Origin: UBA2882 sp045542735
Lineage (GTDB): Bacteria > Bacillota > Clostridia > Lachnospirales > Lachnospiraceae
Assembly: GCA_045542735.1 (NCBI GenBank)
Contig: JAZQLQ010000003.1
Coordinates: 31,872 to 95,871, forward strand
Length of the DNA: 64,000 nucleotides
Direction of reading: 5' to 3'
How positions within the stretch are numbered: the stretch's first letter is position 1; each line of letters starts with the position of its first letter. Both the position numbers and the translations under genes were made by a program. This document shows positions 1 through 7,976 of the stretch, one piece after another. The notes below the pieces were generated by a model that was given only the letters and a program-made list of their open reading frames with translations, did no database searches and was not told the DNA's origin.

Positions 1-641
1 TGCTGTGCGGTTTTCTTACTTTTTCCTTGCCCGGTTCCGATGGGCTGTCCATTCAATCTGGCTTCCATTACAAAGTTTTTTTCATGCTCGGGACCTTCCT
101 CTCGGATCAACTCATAAGTCAGTTCTCCAAGCTTCGCTTCCTGAATACGCTCCTGCAAAATTGATTTTGCATCATAAAACAGACGTTTATTGTCCAAATC
201 ATTTAATACAAAGCCATGGACAAACTTTTTGGCCGCATCAAGACCCCCATCCAGATAGATAGCTCCAATAATGGCCTCTACAGCATCCGCAATAATAGAA
301 TCTCTTTCTCGGCCTCCATTACTCTCTTCGCCTTTACCAAAGACCATGTAGCCTCCAAGCTGCAATTCTCTTGCAGTAATAGCCAAGGCCTGTTCGCAAA
401 CTGCCGATGCACGCATCTTGGTCAGATTTCCTTCGGTCTCTTCGGGATAAGTGTGGTAAAAAAAATCACTGCTGATTAATTCCAATACCGCATCTCCCAA
501 ATACTCAATGCGCTCATAATTTTTCCATTTATTAATTTTTTGCTCGTTGGAAAAAGAACTATGGGTCAATGCCTGTCTAAGCAAACTCTTATCCTGAAAG
601 CAATACCCAATCTTTCCTTCTAATTCTTCTAACAAAAACAT
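1..641 (-). CDS. rnc: Ribonuclease III, C-terminus cut by window edge
   Basis: Double-strand-specific endoribonuclease that processes rRNA precursors and structured mRNAs. The reading frame opens at the ATG ending at 641 (MFLLEELEGKIGYCF) and stays open to base 1, giving about 213 residues. The nuclease signature appears as ERIEYLGDAVLEL, with the second acidic cluster in DSIIADAVEAIIGAIYLDGG. The double-stranded RNA binding domain (SILQERIQEAKLG onward) is nearly complete. Only a short C-terminal stretch should lie outside the window. It follows plsX and acpP in the common Firmicute order, and a hairpin between acpP and rnc may reduce readthrough. The identification is firm; only the end is unseen. 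Confidence 0.93.
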   Translation of the reverse strand, partial: MFLLEELEGKIGYCFQDKSLLRQALTHSSFSNEQKINKWKNYERIEYLGDAVLELISSDFFYHTYPEETEGNLTKMRASAVCEQALAITARELQLGGYMVFGKGEESNGGRERDSIIADAVEAIIGAIYLDGGLDAAKKFVHGFVLNDLDNKRLFYDAKSILQERIQEAKLGELTYELIREEGPEHEKNFVMEARLNGQPIGTGQGKSKKTAQ

Positions 642-665
642 AAATTGCGTTCCTTAACAACGAAA

Positions 666-681
666 AAGCCCGAGCGGGCTT
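666..681 (-). terminator. Hairpin between acpP and rnc
   Basis: On the minus strand GCCCGCTCGGGC is followed directly by TTTTTCGTT. It looks like an intrinsic terminator or attenuator just after acpP and before rnc, so rnc may be expressed by partial readthrough. The stem is short, so efficiency is uncertain. Confidence 0.6.
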
Positions 682-688
682 ATCTCGT

Positions 689-922
689 TTATTTCTTTTT
701 TGCTGTCCTGATATAATCAAGGGCTTCCGAAACTGTTTTGATCTTCTCAATTTTTTCCGGAATCACTTCAACCTCAAAGGTTTCTTCCATCTGCATCACA
801 ACCTGATACATATCCAGAGAATCCGCTCCCAGATCCGTTTCAAAATTGCTGTCCATTGTAACTTCATCCGGGGCGACACCCAAGATTTTCACCAGAAGTT
901 CCCGCAAAACTTCAAATTCCAT
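689..922 (-). CDS. acpP: Acyl carrier protein
   Basis: Small acidic carrier of growing acyl chains in fatty acid synthesis, modified with 4'-phosphopantetheine. The 77-residue product has the conserved attachment motif DSLD in LGADSLDMYQ, with the modified serine at residue 35, and the usual four-helix length. It sits directly downstream of plsX, whose product uses acyl-ACP, so substrate carrier and user are co-transcribed. Start ATG at 922 follows a purine-rich stretch. The identification is firm. Confidence 0.95.
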   Translation of the reverse strand: MEFEVLRELLVKILGVAPDEVTMDSNFETDLGADSLDMYQVVMQMEETFEVEVIPEKIEKIKTVSEALDYIRTAKKK

Positions 923-938
923 CGTAACGACGTCCTTC

Positions 939-1952
939 CTATTCGCTTATCTGAGCAAGTCCTTCTTTAATCTTCTCATTAATTTTCTGTTCTTTAAATT
1001 TTACACACTGTTCAATACAGTTTCTGATAACCACTGCATTGGAATTACCGTGGGATTTTACAACCAGGCCGTTTAATCCTAAAAGCGGTGCCCCACCATG
1101 AGAATCTGTATCAAAGTGAGCCAGTGCTTTCTTTAATGCCGGTTTAATCAAAAGTGCACCGATTTTGGTACGAACATTTGTCATCAGCACGTCTTTCATG
1201 GTCTTCATCAAAACCTTACCGGTTCCTTCAAAAGTTTTTAAAACTGCATTACCAACAAATGCTTCACAGACAACAACATCTGCAGCACCCATGGGTACAT
1301 CTCTTCCTTCAATGTTACCGATAAAATTAATATCGGGACATGCTTTTAATAAAGGATGGGTTTCTTTTACAAGGGCATTACCTTTTTCCTCTTCTGCGCC
1401 GTTACTCACCAACGCTACACGGGGATTTTTAATACCCATAACACTTTCCATATAGATAGAACCCATTTTTGCAAACTGTACCAGATGAGAAGGTCTCGCA
1501 TCTACATTGGCACCACAATCAATCAATAACGCTACACCATCTGCCGTAGGAAGAAGGGGTGCCAACGGTGCTCTCTCCACACCTTTAATACGGCCTACCA
1601 GCACAGTGCCGCCTACCAAAACCGCTCCGGTACTTCCGGCAGATACAAAAGCATCTGTAATACCTTCTTTTGTCATCTGCATACCTTTTACAATCGAAGA
1701 ATCTTTTTTCTTGCGGATTGCATTTACAGGTGCTTCCGACATCTCAATCACATCTTCTGTATGTATCACTTCAATACGTTCTTTGTCATATGTGTACTTT
1801 GCCAGTTCAGCATTTACCATGTCTTCCTTACCAAGCAAATACACTTTTACATTATCCATTTCATTAATCGCCTGTACGGCGCCTTTTACAATTTCACCGG
1901 GGGCGTTGTCGCCACCCATTGCATCCAATGCAACATTTACTAATTCTGCCAT
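939..1952 (-). CDS. plsX: Phosphate acyltransferase PlsX
   Basis: Makes acyl phosphate from acyl-ACP and phosphate, the first step of the PlsX/PlsY route to lysophosphatidic acid. The 337 residues begin VNVALDAMGGDNAPGEIVKGA, which is the family N-terminal signature, and include the glycine-rich VSAGSTGAVLVGG and DCGANVDARP segments. Length is typical (about 330-340). GGAGG lies 10 bases before the ATG. It is flanked by rpmF upstream and acpP downstream, the usual gram-positive arrangement. A terminator-like hairpin separates it from rpmF, so the lipid genes may depend on readthrough from the yceD promoter. Confidence 0.95.
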   Translation of the reverse strand: MAELVNVALDAMGGDNAPGEIVKGAVQAINEMDNVKVYLLGKEDMVNAELAKYTYDKERIEVIHTEDVIEMSEAPVNAIRKKKDSSIVKGMQMTKEGITDAFVSAGSTGAVLVGGTVLVGRIKGVERAPLAPLLPTADGVALLIDCGANVDARPSHLVQFAKMGSIYMESVMGIKNPRVALVSNGAEEEKGNALVKETHPLLKACPDINFIGNIEGRDVPMGAADVVVCEAFVGNAVLKTFEGTGKVLMKTMKDVLMTNVRTKIGALLIKPALKKALAHFDTDSHGGAPLLGLNGLVVKSHGNSNAVVIRNCIEQCVKFKEQKINEKIKEGLAQISE

Positions 1953-2024
1953 AATTTATAAACCTCCATACCTTAATAAATATACTAGAATAAGGAAGAA
2001 AAATCAAGTGGACATGCACCACAA

Positions 2025-2054
2025 AAAAGCCACCGACTTTCGTCGATGGCTTTT
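2025..2054 (-). terminator. Terminator-like hairpin after rpmF
   Basis: AAAGCCA(T/C)CGAC and its complement flank the loop GAAA, and on the minus strand the stem is followed by a T run (GGCTTTTTTG). It lies between rpmF and plsX and probably acts as a partial terminator that raises rpmF expression relative to plsX-acpP. Confidence 0.75.
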
Positions 2055-2070
2055 GTAGTCTCATCATTTA

Positions 2071-2250
2071 TTAATCTACGCTGATGATCTCTTTCTTGTT
2101 GTAAGCGCCGCAAGCTTTACATACTCTGTGAGGCATCATTAAAGCACCACATTTGCTGCACTTTACTAAAGTAGGAGCGCTCATCTTCCAGTTTGCTCTT
2201 CTCTTATCTCTTCTACCTTTAGAAGACTTATTTTTAGGACAGATAGACAT
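2071..2250 (-). CDS. rpmF: 50S ribosomal protein L32
   Basis: A 59-residue basic ribosomal protein read from ATG at 2250 (MSICPKNKSSKGRRDKRRAN) to TAA at 2071. It carries the zinc-binding CxxC...CxxC arrangement (CSKCGALMMPHRVCKACG), so this is the Zn-containing (C+) form of L32. The gene lies right after yceD, the near-universal partner, with AGGAGGTG upstream of the start. The identification is firm. Confidence 0.95.
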   Translation of the reverse strand: MSICPKNKSSKGRRDKRRANWKMSAPTLVKCSKCGALMMPHRVCKACGAYNKKEIISVD

Positions 2251-2252
2251 CG

Positions 2253-2774
2253 TTACACCTCCTTATTCGCGTTAAAGATATCTTTTAATACTGCCATACG
2301 GGGGTCCGGTACAAACGTATCACACTCGCAGTCCCCTTGGTTCAAATCTTTGCCACATTTCATGCAAATACCTTTGCACTCTTCTTTACACAAGATCTTA
2401 CCAGGCCAGTTTATCAATATTTCATTGCCGATGAGTACCTCGGTATCTAACTGATATCCGTTTAAATAAGGACATTCATCGACGTCGGCAGGATTTTCAA
2501 TCTGCTCTGTTCCTATGTGTTCATCAATACAAATCGTCACATCAACATCAACTCTGGTAAGACAGCGGTCACACCTTGCCCGGAATGAAAGGGTTCCTTC
2601 TCCGGCTACGCTCATCTTGCCTTTCCCCTGATTGCTTAAAGTCAGTACTATGGGCTCTTTACTAAGCACCTTAAACTGTCCTTCTGCCGATTTAAAAAAA
2701 TCCGCCTCATAAGTAACAGGAATTTCTTCTGTTCTGTTTTCATTTGATAAGATGTCTGTAAGGTTCAGTAACAT
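2253..2774 (-). CDS. yceD: YceD/DUF177 family protein
   Basis: A 173-residue DUF177 protein, a family tied to 23S rRNA and large-subunit assembly and almost always encoded before rpmF. The middle carries FRARCDRCLTRVDVDV and the end carries two Cys pairs (CKEECKGICMKCGKDL and GDCECD), typical of the metal-binding C-terminus. AGGAG stands 7 bases before ATG 2774. It is the first gene after a consensus promoter and probably heads the yceD-rpmF-plsX-acpP-rnc transcript. The precise biochemical role of the family is not settled. Confidence 0.9.
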   Translation of the reverse strand: MLLNLTDILSNENRTEEIPVTYEADFFKSAEGQFKVLSKEPIVLTLSNQGKGKMSVAGEGTLSFRARCDRCLTRVDVDVTICIDEHIGTEQIENPADVDECPYLNGYQLDTEVLIGNEILINWPGKILCKEECKGICMKCGKDLNQGDCECDTFVPDPRMAVLKDIFNANKEV

Positions 2775-2800
2775 TTCATACTCCTATCCACACTCAAACG

Positions 2801-2829
2801 ATTATACATAAATCAAGAAGGTTTGTCAA
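2801..2829 (-). promoter_or_regulatory. Sigma-A promoter for yceD-rpmF-plsX-acpP-rnc
   Basis: On the minus strand TTGACA (2829-2824) and TATAAT (2806-2801) are separated by exactly 17 bases, a full consensus promoter 27 bases before the yceD start. Confidence 0.88.
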
Positions 2830-2870
2830 TAATCATCCTTAGATTTTTTAATTACTTTTTCTTAAGGCTG

Positions 2871-2879
2871 TGCTATAAT
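2871..2879 (+). promoter_or_regulatory. Extended -10 promoter for the 2921 membrane protein gene
   Basis: TGCTATAAT is an extended -10 element (TGn plus TATAAT) about 41 bases before the ATG at 2921. No good -35 is visible. AGGAG at 2909-2913 is the ribosome binding site. Confidence 0.65.
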
Positions 2880-2920
2880 GTTTTCATCGACCTATTATAT
2901 AAGTTTTTAGGAGACCGGTT

Positions 2921-4522
2921 ATGAAATCTATCATATGGAACAAACAAAATAAAATCAAATGTGCATTACCTGTTATTGCATTATTTCTATATATTATACA
3001 TGCCTTTTTACTGCGTAATCAGGTCCGTAATATTTTTTCACAGGGTATTCTTTATGGAAAGAAAGAATTTGCCACCATCGCATTATCCTGTTTGTTTGGC
3101 TACGCAGTATACACCACTTTACTCTTTTGCATTTATTTATTCATAAGTAAAAATCAGGTGTTCAGGAAATTATTAAAAGAATTCCTTATATATTTTATTC
3201 CCTTGTGCATATTACTGCTATGCATATGGCCGGGTTTCTTAAAGGGCGATGAATTTTATGTGCTGGAAGCAGTCCGTGATTTGAAATTTTCTCCTGCACA
3301 GACCGGTATTACCAGCTTATTTTACGTTGCCTGTTTACGCTTTTTCCCTTCTGTGGGATCTATCACATTTTTCCAGATATTGATTGTATCGGAAATATAT
3401 GCCTACATTTTTTATATGTTAAAGCAAATTTATCCCAATCGCAATCTATTGCTGTGCCGTCTGGTATGTTTCCTGCTCCCTGTTTTGGACGGAAATCTGT
3501 TTACCTTACGTGCCACATTGGTTGGCTGGATTTTTCTATTAATTATGGTTATGTGTTTTTATGCATGGAAAAAAGATGAATTGTCCGTGAAACAATGGGT
3601 AGTCATTTCCTTGCTTTGTGGTCTGATTATCGCTTGGAGAAGTGAATATATTTATATGCTTATTTTTATTCCTATTGCAATGAAATGGGTTTATAAAAAA
3701 ACATGGAAACAGGCATTGCTTTGCTTTTTAATTATCTTAATCGCATATCAAGGATGTAACATTCCTAACAAGATAGCTTTAAATGGTAGCAATAAATATC
3801 CTATTTCTCTTGTTATTAATCCCTTGGGCAATATCTTTGCACAGGATGAAATCCGCGGAGAAACTGCTTATGATGACATTATGACCATCAACGAACTCAT
3901 TGATGTCCAGGCTTTGCGCCGCCATCCTTCAGTCCGTAACATCAGTCAGTACTGGAATATTCCTGACATATTACCCAAGGAACAATTGGATGCTTTTATG
4001 TCCGCATCCATCCGGTTAATCCTAAATAATTTTGACCATTTCCTCTATTACCGATGGCTGACCTTTGCTCACACCAATGGTATGTATGCGGATGAAATCA
4101 ATCATCCCATTGCACCCACAGCGGAAACGGTTTATACCTTAAATTACTATGGAAGAGACTACAAAAATGATTACTATTTCATGCAGGCCCCTTTAGGAAC
4201 GTCAGTGCGTAATGCCGTTATTGATTTTTTGGCATGCCGCCATTATGTCTCCATGGCACCCAAAACCAATGCGCTCTATCCTATTTTTTATAATTGCTTG
4301 CCGACTTTCGTTTTCGCTTTTGTATGCATGATTGTATGTCTGTTCAAGAAGAAATTTGTACCTGCCGGCATCCTATTTACAACCGGCGTGCAGGTTGCCT
4401 TGATTTTCTTAACTGCACCTGCCATGTTCTTTATGTACTACTTCTGCTTCTATCTGGCAGGATATTTCCTGACCGCAGTCATGTTACTGGAATTAAACAC
4501 AAAAGAAAAACTCGTACACTAG
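2921..4522 (+). CDS. Multi-pass membrane protein, GT-C-like, function unknown
   Basis: I do not recognise a named function. The 533-residue product has roughly ten to twelve hydrophobic segments, a short polar motif after the third or fourth segment (WPGFLKGDEFYVLEAV) and a large extracytoplasmic loop around residues 290-430. The layout, with an acidic residue in the first external loop, resembles GT-C membrane glycosyltransferases and Lachnospiraceae DUF6020-type proteins, but this is shape similarity only. It is a single plus-strand gene with its own promoter and a shared terminator, inserted between pta and yceD where acetate kinase is commonly found. Cargo or lineage-specific surface polysaccharide function is possible. 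Confidence 0.6.
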   Translation: MKSIIWNKQNKIKCALPVIALFLYIIHAFLLRNQVRNIFSQGILYGKKEFATIALSCLFGYAVYTTLLFCIYLFISKNQVFRKLLKEFLIYFIPLCILLLCIWPGFLKGDEFYVLEAVRDLKFSPAQTGITSLFYVACLRFFPSVGSITFFQILIVSEIYAYIFYMLKQIYPNRNLLLCRLVCFLLPVLDGNLFTLRATLVGWIFLLIMVMCFYAWKKDELSVKQWVVISLLCGLIIAWRSEYIYMLIFIPIAMKWVYKKTWKQALLCFLIILIAYQGCNIPNKIALNGSNKYPISLVINPLGNIFAQDEIRGETAYDDIMTINELIDVQALRRHPSVRNISQYWNIPDILPKEQLDAFMSASIRLILNNFDHFLYYRWLTFAHTNGMYADEINHPIAPTAETVYTLNYYGRDYKNDYYFMQAPLGTSVRNAVIDFLACRHYVSMAPKTNALYPIFYNCLPTFVFAFVCMIVCLFKKKFVPAGILFTTGVQVALIFLTAPAMFFMYYFCFYLAGYFLTAVMLLELNTKEKLVH

Positions 4523-4531
4523 GTACGAGTT
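4509..4531. terminator. Bidirectional terminator between membrane protein and pta
   Basis: AACTCGTAC and GTACGAGTT form a 9-bp perfect stem around a 5-base loop. A T-rich tail follows on the plus strand (TTTTATTGTTT) and on the minus strand (TTTTTCTTTTG). It serves two convergent genes and overlaps the stop codon of the plus-strand one. Confidence 0.85.
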
Positions 4532-4545
4532 TTATTGTTTTATTT

Positions 4546-5547
4546 TTATACTAATTGTGCCTGTACTGCTGTCAGTGCCACAACACCTACAATATCTTCC
4601 CAGGAACATCCACGTGACAAATCGTTAACCGGCTTTGCAATACCCTGAAGCATGGGGCCATATGCCTCTGCTTTACCAAGTCTTTGTACTAATTTATAAG
4701 AAATGTTACCGCAGTCTAAGTTGGGGAATACCAATACATTGGCTTTACCTGCCACTTCACTGCCGGGTGCTTTGGATTTGGCAATATGAGGAACCAACGC
4801 AGCATCGGCCTGCAATTCTCCATCTACACAGAGATTGGGATAGGTTTCTTTTGCAATACGGGTTGCCTCTACTACTTTATCTACCAAAGGATGTTTGGCA
4901 CTTCCCTTTGTAGAATGGGAAAGCATTGCAATAATAGGCTTTGCTCCGACCAAGCTCTTGAAACTCTTTGCGGATGTCTCAGCAATATCTGCCAATTCTT
5001 CCGCTGTGGGGTCCTGATTGAGACCACAGTCTGCAAACAGGAAGGTACCATTTTCACCATACTCACAATTCGGTACATCCAAGATAAAGAAACCGGAAAC
5101 TAATTTTACACCGGGAGCAGTCTTTAAAATCTGTAATGCAGGTCTTAAGGTATCTGCTGTAGCATGGCAAGCACCTGCCACCATACCATCTGCATCATTG
5201 GCTTTTACCATGATAACACCAAAGGTCAGATAATCTTTTTTCAAAATCTCAGTAGCCTTTTCGATAGTCATGCCTTTGGACTTTCTGGTTTCATAAAGCA
5301 ACTGAGCATATTCATCAAACTTTTCACATGTCTCGGGATCAACGACAGTCACACCATCCAGATCAACTTCCAACCAGCGGGCACCGTCCATAATCTTTTC
5401 TTCATTACCCACCATGATAATATCAGCAATCCCTTCCTCCACAATATGTGATGCCGCAATCAAAGTACGTTTATCATTTGTCTCCGGCAATACAATCGTC
5501 TTGCGGTCTGCAATTGCTTTTTCTTTAATAATATCTATATATGACAT
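4546..5547 (-). CDS. pta: Phosphate acetyltransferase
   Basis: Interconverts acetyl-CoA and acetyl phosphate, the first step from acetyl-CoA to acetate and ATP. The chosen start MSYIDIIKEKA has AGGAG 8 bases upstream and gives 333 residues, the usual length. Longer upstream starts in the same frame lack a ribosome site. Family segments seen are KTIVLPETNDKRTL near the N-terminus, MVAGACHATADTLRPALQ, and LNFDC-like FPNLDCGNISYKLVQRL near the C-terminus. Acetate kinase, its usual partner, is not adjacent and is not in the window. A consensus-like promoter lies upstream. Confidence 0.94.
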   Translation of the reverse strand: MSYIDIIKEKAIADRKTIVLPETNDKRTLIAASHIVEEGIADIIMVGNEEKIMDGARWLEVDLDGVTVVDPETCEKFDEYAQLLYETRKSKGMTIEKATEILKKDYLTFGVIMVKANDADGMVAGACHATADTLRPALQILKTAPGVKLVSGFFILDVPNCEYGENGTFLFADCGLNQDPTAEELADIAETSAKSFKSLVGAKPIIAMLSHSTKGSAKHPLVDKVVEATRIAKETYPNLCVDGELQADAALVPHIAKSKAPGSEVAGKANVLVFPNLDCGNISYKLVQRLGKAEAYGPMLQGIAKPVNDLSRGCSWEDIVGVVALTAVQAQLV

Positions 5548-5578
5548 ATACATATCTCCTTTCGCTATACCTTTTATT

Positions 5579-5607
5579 ATTATAATCCATTCAGGAGCGA
5601 AGAACAA
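5579..5607 (-). promoter_or_regulatory. Promoter of pta
   Basis: Minus strand TTGTTC (5607-5602), 17-base spacer, TATAAT (5584-5579), about 32 bases before the selected pta start. Confidence 0.75.
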
Positions 5608-5767
5608 GTTGAGATATGCTAAAACATGTCCGAAATTCAATACAATCCTATGAATATTTTATGTTTTTTCTTCTCTTTCGGTTGTTGGAAACATGAAAAC
5701 GTGCTATCTTTGATATAGTGTAAAAAAATAGGCAATTCAAGCCGGTAAATTGAGATGGAGACAAAAA

Positions 5768-7003
5768 ATGAAAGTAACAGGTATTATTGCAGAATATAAT
5801 CCGTTTCACAACGGACACCGCTATCAGATTCAACGCGCACGTGAATTAACCGGCGCTGATTATATCATTGTTGTTATGAGTGGTAACTTCACACAACGCG
5901 GCACCCCGGCCATCATTGATAAATACAGTCGTGCCAAAATGGCATTGATGGGTGGCGCAGACTTGGTTATTGAATTACCGGTATGTTACGCTACCGGAAG
6001 CGCTGAATACTTTGCATCCGGTGCCATTGCTTTATTAAACCAATTGGGTTGTGTAGACGCCATCTGCTTCGGAAGCGAATGCGGCGACATTATCCCTTTA
6101 AAAAAGATTGCCAATGCTTTGGTGAATGAAACAGAGGAATTCCGCCGCATCCTAAAATCTAAATTAAAAAACGGAAGTACATATCCTGTTGCCAGAAATG
6201 CCGCTTTGGCTGAAACCCTGGATGGCTTTATCACCTTCGATACCATTCTCGGTTCTCCAAATAATATTCTGGGTATTGAATACATCAAAGCTCTGATTCG
6301 TCAGGGAAGCTTTATCGAGCCCTTTACCAATCAACGAATCGGCTCTGATTATCACTCATACAAATTGGCAGATGCTTTTAGTTCCGCCATTTCCATCCGT
6401 CAGTCCTTGTCCATGCAGGACAATCTGGACATGGTACGCACGCAGTTACCCTCTGCTACCTATGAGATTATGAATGAGGATTTCCATAAAACCTTCCCTG
6501 TATTTGCATCCGATTTTTCTTCTATGTTAAAATTCAAATTAAATCGCGAACGCAATGAAGGCTTTACCAAATACTTTGATGTAACTCAAGCTATTTCCGA
6601 CAAATTTGTAAAAGAAACCTTCGAGATGCAAGGCTTCGATGAATTTTGTGACACCTTAAAAAGCAAGGATTTGACTTATGTTCGTATCAGTCGATGCTTA
6701 TCACACATTCTGCTGGACATTTATGAAGAAGACGTAAAACAATATATGGATTCCGGTATTGTATATTATGCCAAAGTATTGGGATTAAAAGAGGACGCTG
6801 CGCCTTTAACCAAGGCAATCAAAAAGAACTCTTCCATCCCTCTGATTACTAAGACAACCACCGCTTCTTCCAAGCTGTATCCCTTGGGACAAAAACAATT
6901 CAGCCGTGACATTTATGCTTCCCACGTATACGAATGCATTGCCGGCACGAAGTATCACGCAGGCATGCGCGACGAATACCGCAGGCAGGTAGTCAAGGTC
7001 TGA
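5768..7003 (+). CDS. tmcAL: tRNA(Met) cytidine acetate ligase TmcAL (YlbM)
   Basis: Nucleotidyltransferase-fold enzyme that uses acetate and ATP to form N4-acetylcytidine at the wobble base of elongator tRNA-Met. The start MKVTGIIAEYNPFHNGH is chosen because GGAG lies 7 bases upstream; an in-frame TTG further up has no ribosome site. The nucleotide-binding HxGH-type motif is FHNGH at residues 13-17, followed by MSGNFTQRG. The length of 411 residues matches the family (about 400-415). It is divergent from pta, which is metabolically apt because the enzyme consumes acetate. The identification rests on strong sequence likeness. Confidence 0.92.
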   Translation: MKVTGIIAEYNPFHNGHRYQIQRARELTGADYIIVVMSGNFTQRGTPAIIDKYSRAKMALMGGADLVIELPVCYATGSAEYFASGAIALLNQLGCVDAICFGSECGDIIPLKKIANALVNETEEFRRILKSKLKNGSTYPVARNAALAETLDGFITFDTILGSPNNILGIEYIKALIRQGSFIEPFTNQRIGSDYHSYKLADAFSSAISIRQSLSMQDNLDMVRTQLPSATYEIMNEDFHKTFPVFASDFSSMLKFKLNRERNEGFTKYFDVTQAISDKFVKETFEMQGFDEFCDTLKSKDLTYVRISRCLSHILLDIYEEDVKQYMDSGIVYYAKVLGLKEDAAPLTKAIKKNSSIPLITKTTTASSKLYPLGQKQFSRDIYASHVYECIAGTKYHAGMRDEYRRQVVKV

Positions 7004-7040
7004 GGATAAGAAATAAAAAACATTTGTTTACATAGATATA

Positions 7041-7160
7041 AAAAAAGAGTGCGTTGCATTTTATGATTTATTATTTTAAAACTTAAAACTCGTCCCGATG
7101 GTATCGGGACTCAGACACGTTAAGTTTTAAAATAATAAACAAAAATGAACGCACTCATTT
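7041..7160. repeat. Nested 120-bp palindrome between convergent genes
   Basis: Three nested inverted repeats share one centre. The outer arms are GAGTGCGTT (7047-7055) and AACGCACTC (7148-7156). The middle arms are 20 bp, 7067-7086 with 7120-7139 (TTTATTATTTTAAAACTTAA and its complement). The inner arms are GTCCCGAT (7092-7099) and ATCGGGAC (7103-7110). T runs flank the outer arm on both strands. It could end transcription of both tmcAL and the ZIP gene, but it is far longer than a normal terminator and could be a MITE-like insertion. Confidence 0.85.
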
Positions 7161-7212
7161 TAGTTATTCTAATCAAATATATTTTTTAATTTCTAATACT
7201 TATCCTTACTTT

Positions 7213-7965
7213 TTAACCTAGGCAGGTGTCCATGACGAGCATAAGGAAAAATCCTGCCATGAGGGCGTAGGTTGCTGCCAGCTCATTGCCATGGCTGTGA
7301 GTCTCGGGAATCATTTCATCACTGACCACATAGAGCATGGTGCCGCCGGCAACACTTAGAGCAAAAGGTAAAATAGATGTAGCCACACTGGCTGCCGCAT
7401 ACCCTAAGAATGTACCAAGTACTTCTACCAGTCCTGTAAAGGAAGCAATGACAAAGGTTCTTTTTTTGCTCATCCCTGCCAATAACATGGGCGAAATGAT
7501 AATCATACCTTCTGGGATATTCTGCAATGCAATTCCCAAAGCCACACTCAAGGCATTACCAACATTGCCGCCACCAAAGGACACACCTGCCGCAAGTCCC
7601 TCAGGCAGATTGTGAAGGGCAATGGCAAACACAAACAGCAATACTTTATCAATATTACCATTGTGATGACTTTCCGAATCCACACCGGATAAGTTATGCA
7701 AATGAGGAGTGAGTTTATCCAACAAATTTAACAATAACGCACCGCACAAAAGTCCGATTCCCACAATAGGAATCCCACTTTTCCCGGTTCCTTCAATAGC
7801 CGGTAAAATCAAACCTACCACTGCCGCCGCCAGCATCACTCCGGCTGCAAATCCCATGAGAATATCATTTAATTTATGTGAGCAATTGGGAATGAAAAAT
7901 CCGACAATCGCCCCAAATACCGTGGCACCACCAATTCCAAGTGCCGTCAATAATACTAATTGCAT
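7213..7965 (-). CDS. ZIP family divalent metal transporter
   Basis: Inner-membrane importer of zinc or related metals, close to the ZupT/GufA branch. About 250 residues with eight hydrophobic segments. The two metal-site helices are visible as ALHNLPEGLAAGVSFGGG and ALQNIPEGMIIISPML, matching the H-N-x-P-E-G and Q-N-I-P-E-G signatures. A His-rich cytosolic loop (PHLHNLSGVDSESHHNG) separates segments three and four. ATG 7965 is preferred over an in-frame TTG six bases upstream. It is a single gene downstream of the UPF0210 pair; metal specificity cannot be read from sequence. Confidence 0.88.
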   Translation of the reverse strand: MQLVLLTALGIGGATVFGAIVGFFIPNCSHKLNDILMGFAAGVMLAAAVVGLILPAIEGTGKSGIPIVGIGLLCGALLLNLLDKLTPHLHNLSGVDSESHHNGNIDKVLLFVFAIALHNLPEGLAAGVSFGGGNVGNALSVALGIALQNIPEGMIIISPMLLAGMSKKRTFVIASFTGLVEVLGTFLGYAAASVATSILPFALSVAGGTMLYVVSDEMIPETHSHGNELAATYALMAGFFLMLVMDTCLG

Positions 7966-7976
7966 ATCCAATCATC

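Noticed and set aside
5548..5640. N-terminal extension of pta (31 extra residues)
   Set aside because: The extension covers the -10 and -35 boxes of the promoter and lacks a ribosome site, while MSYIDIIKEKA has AGGAG at the correct distance.
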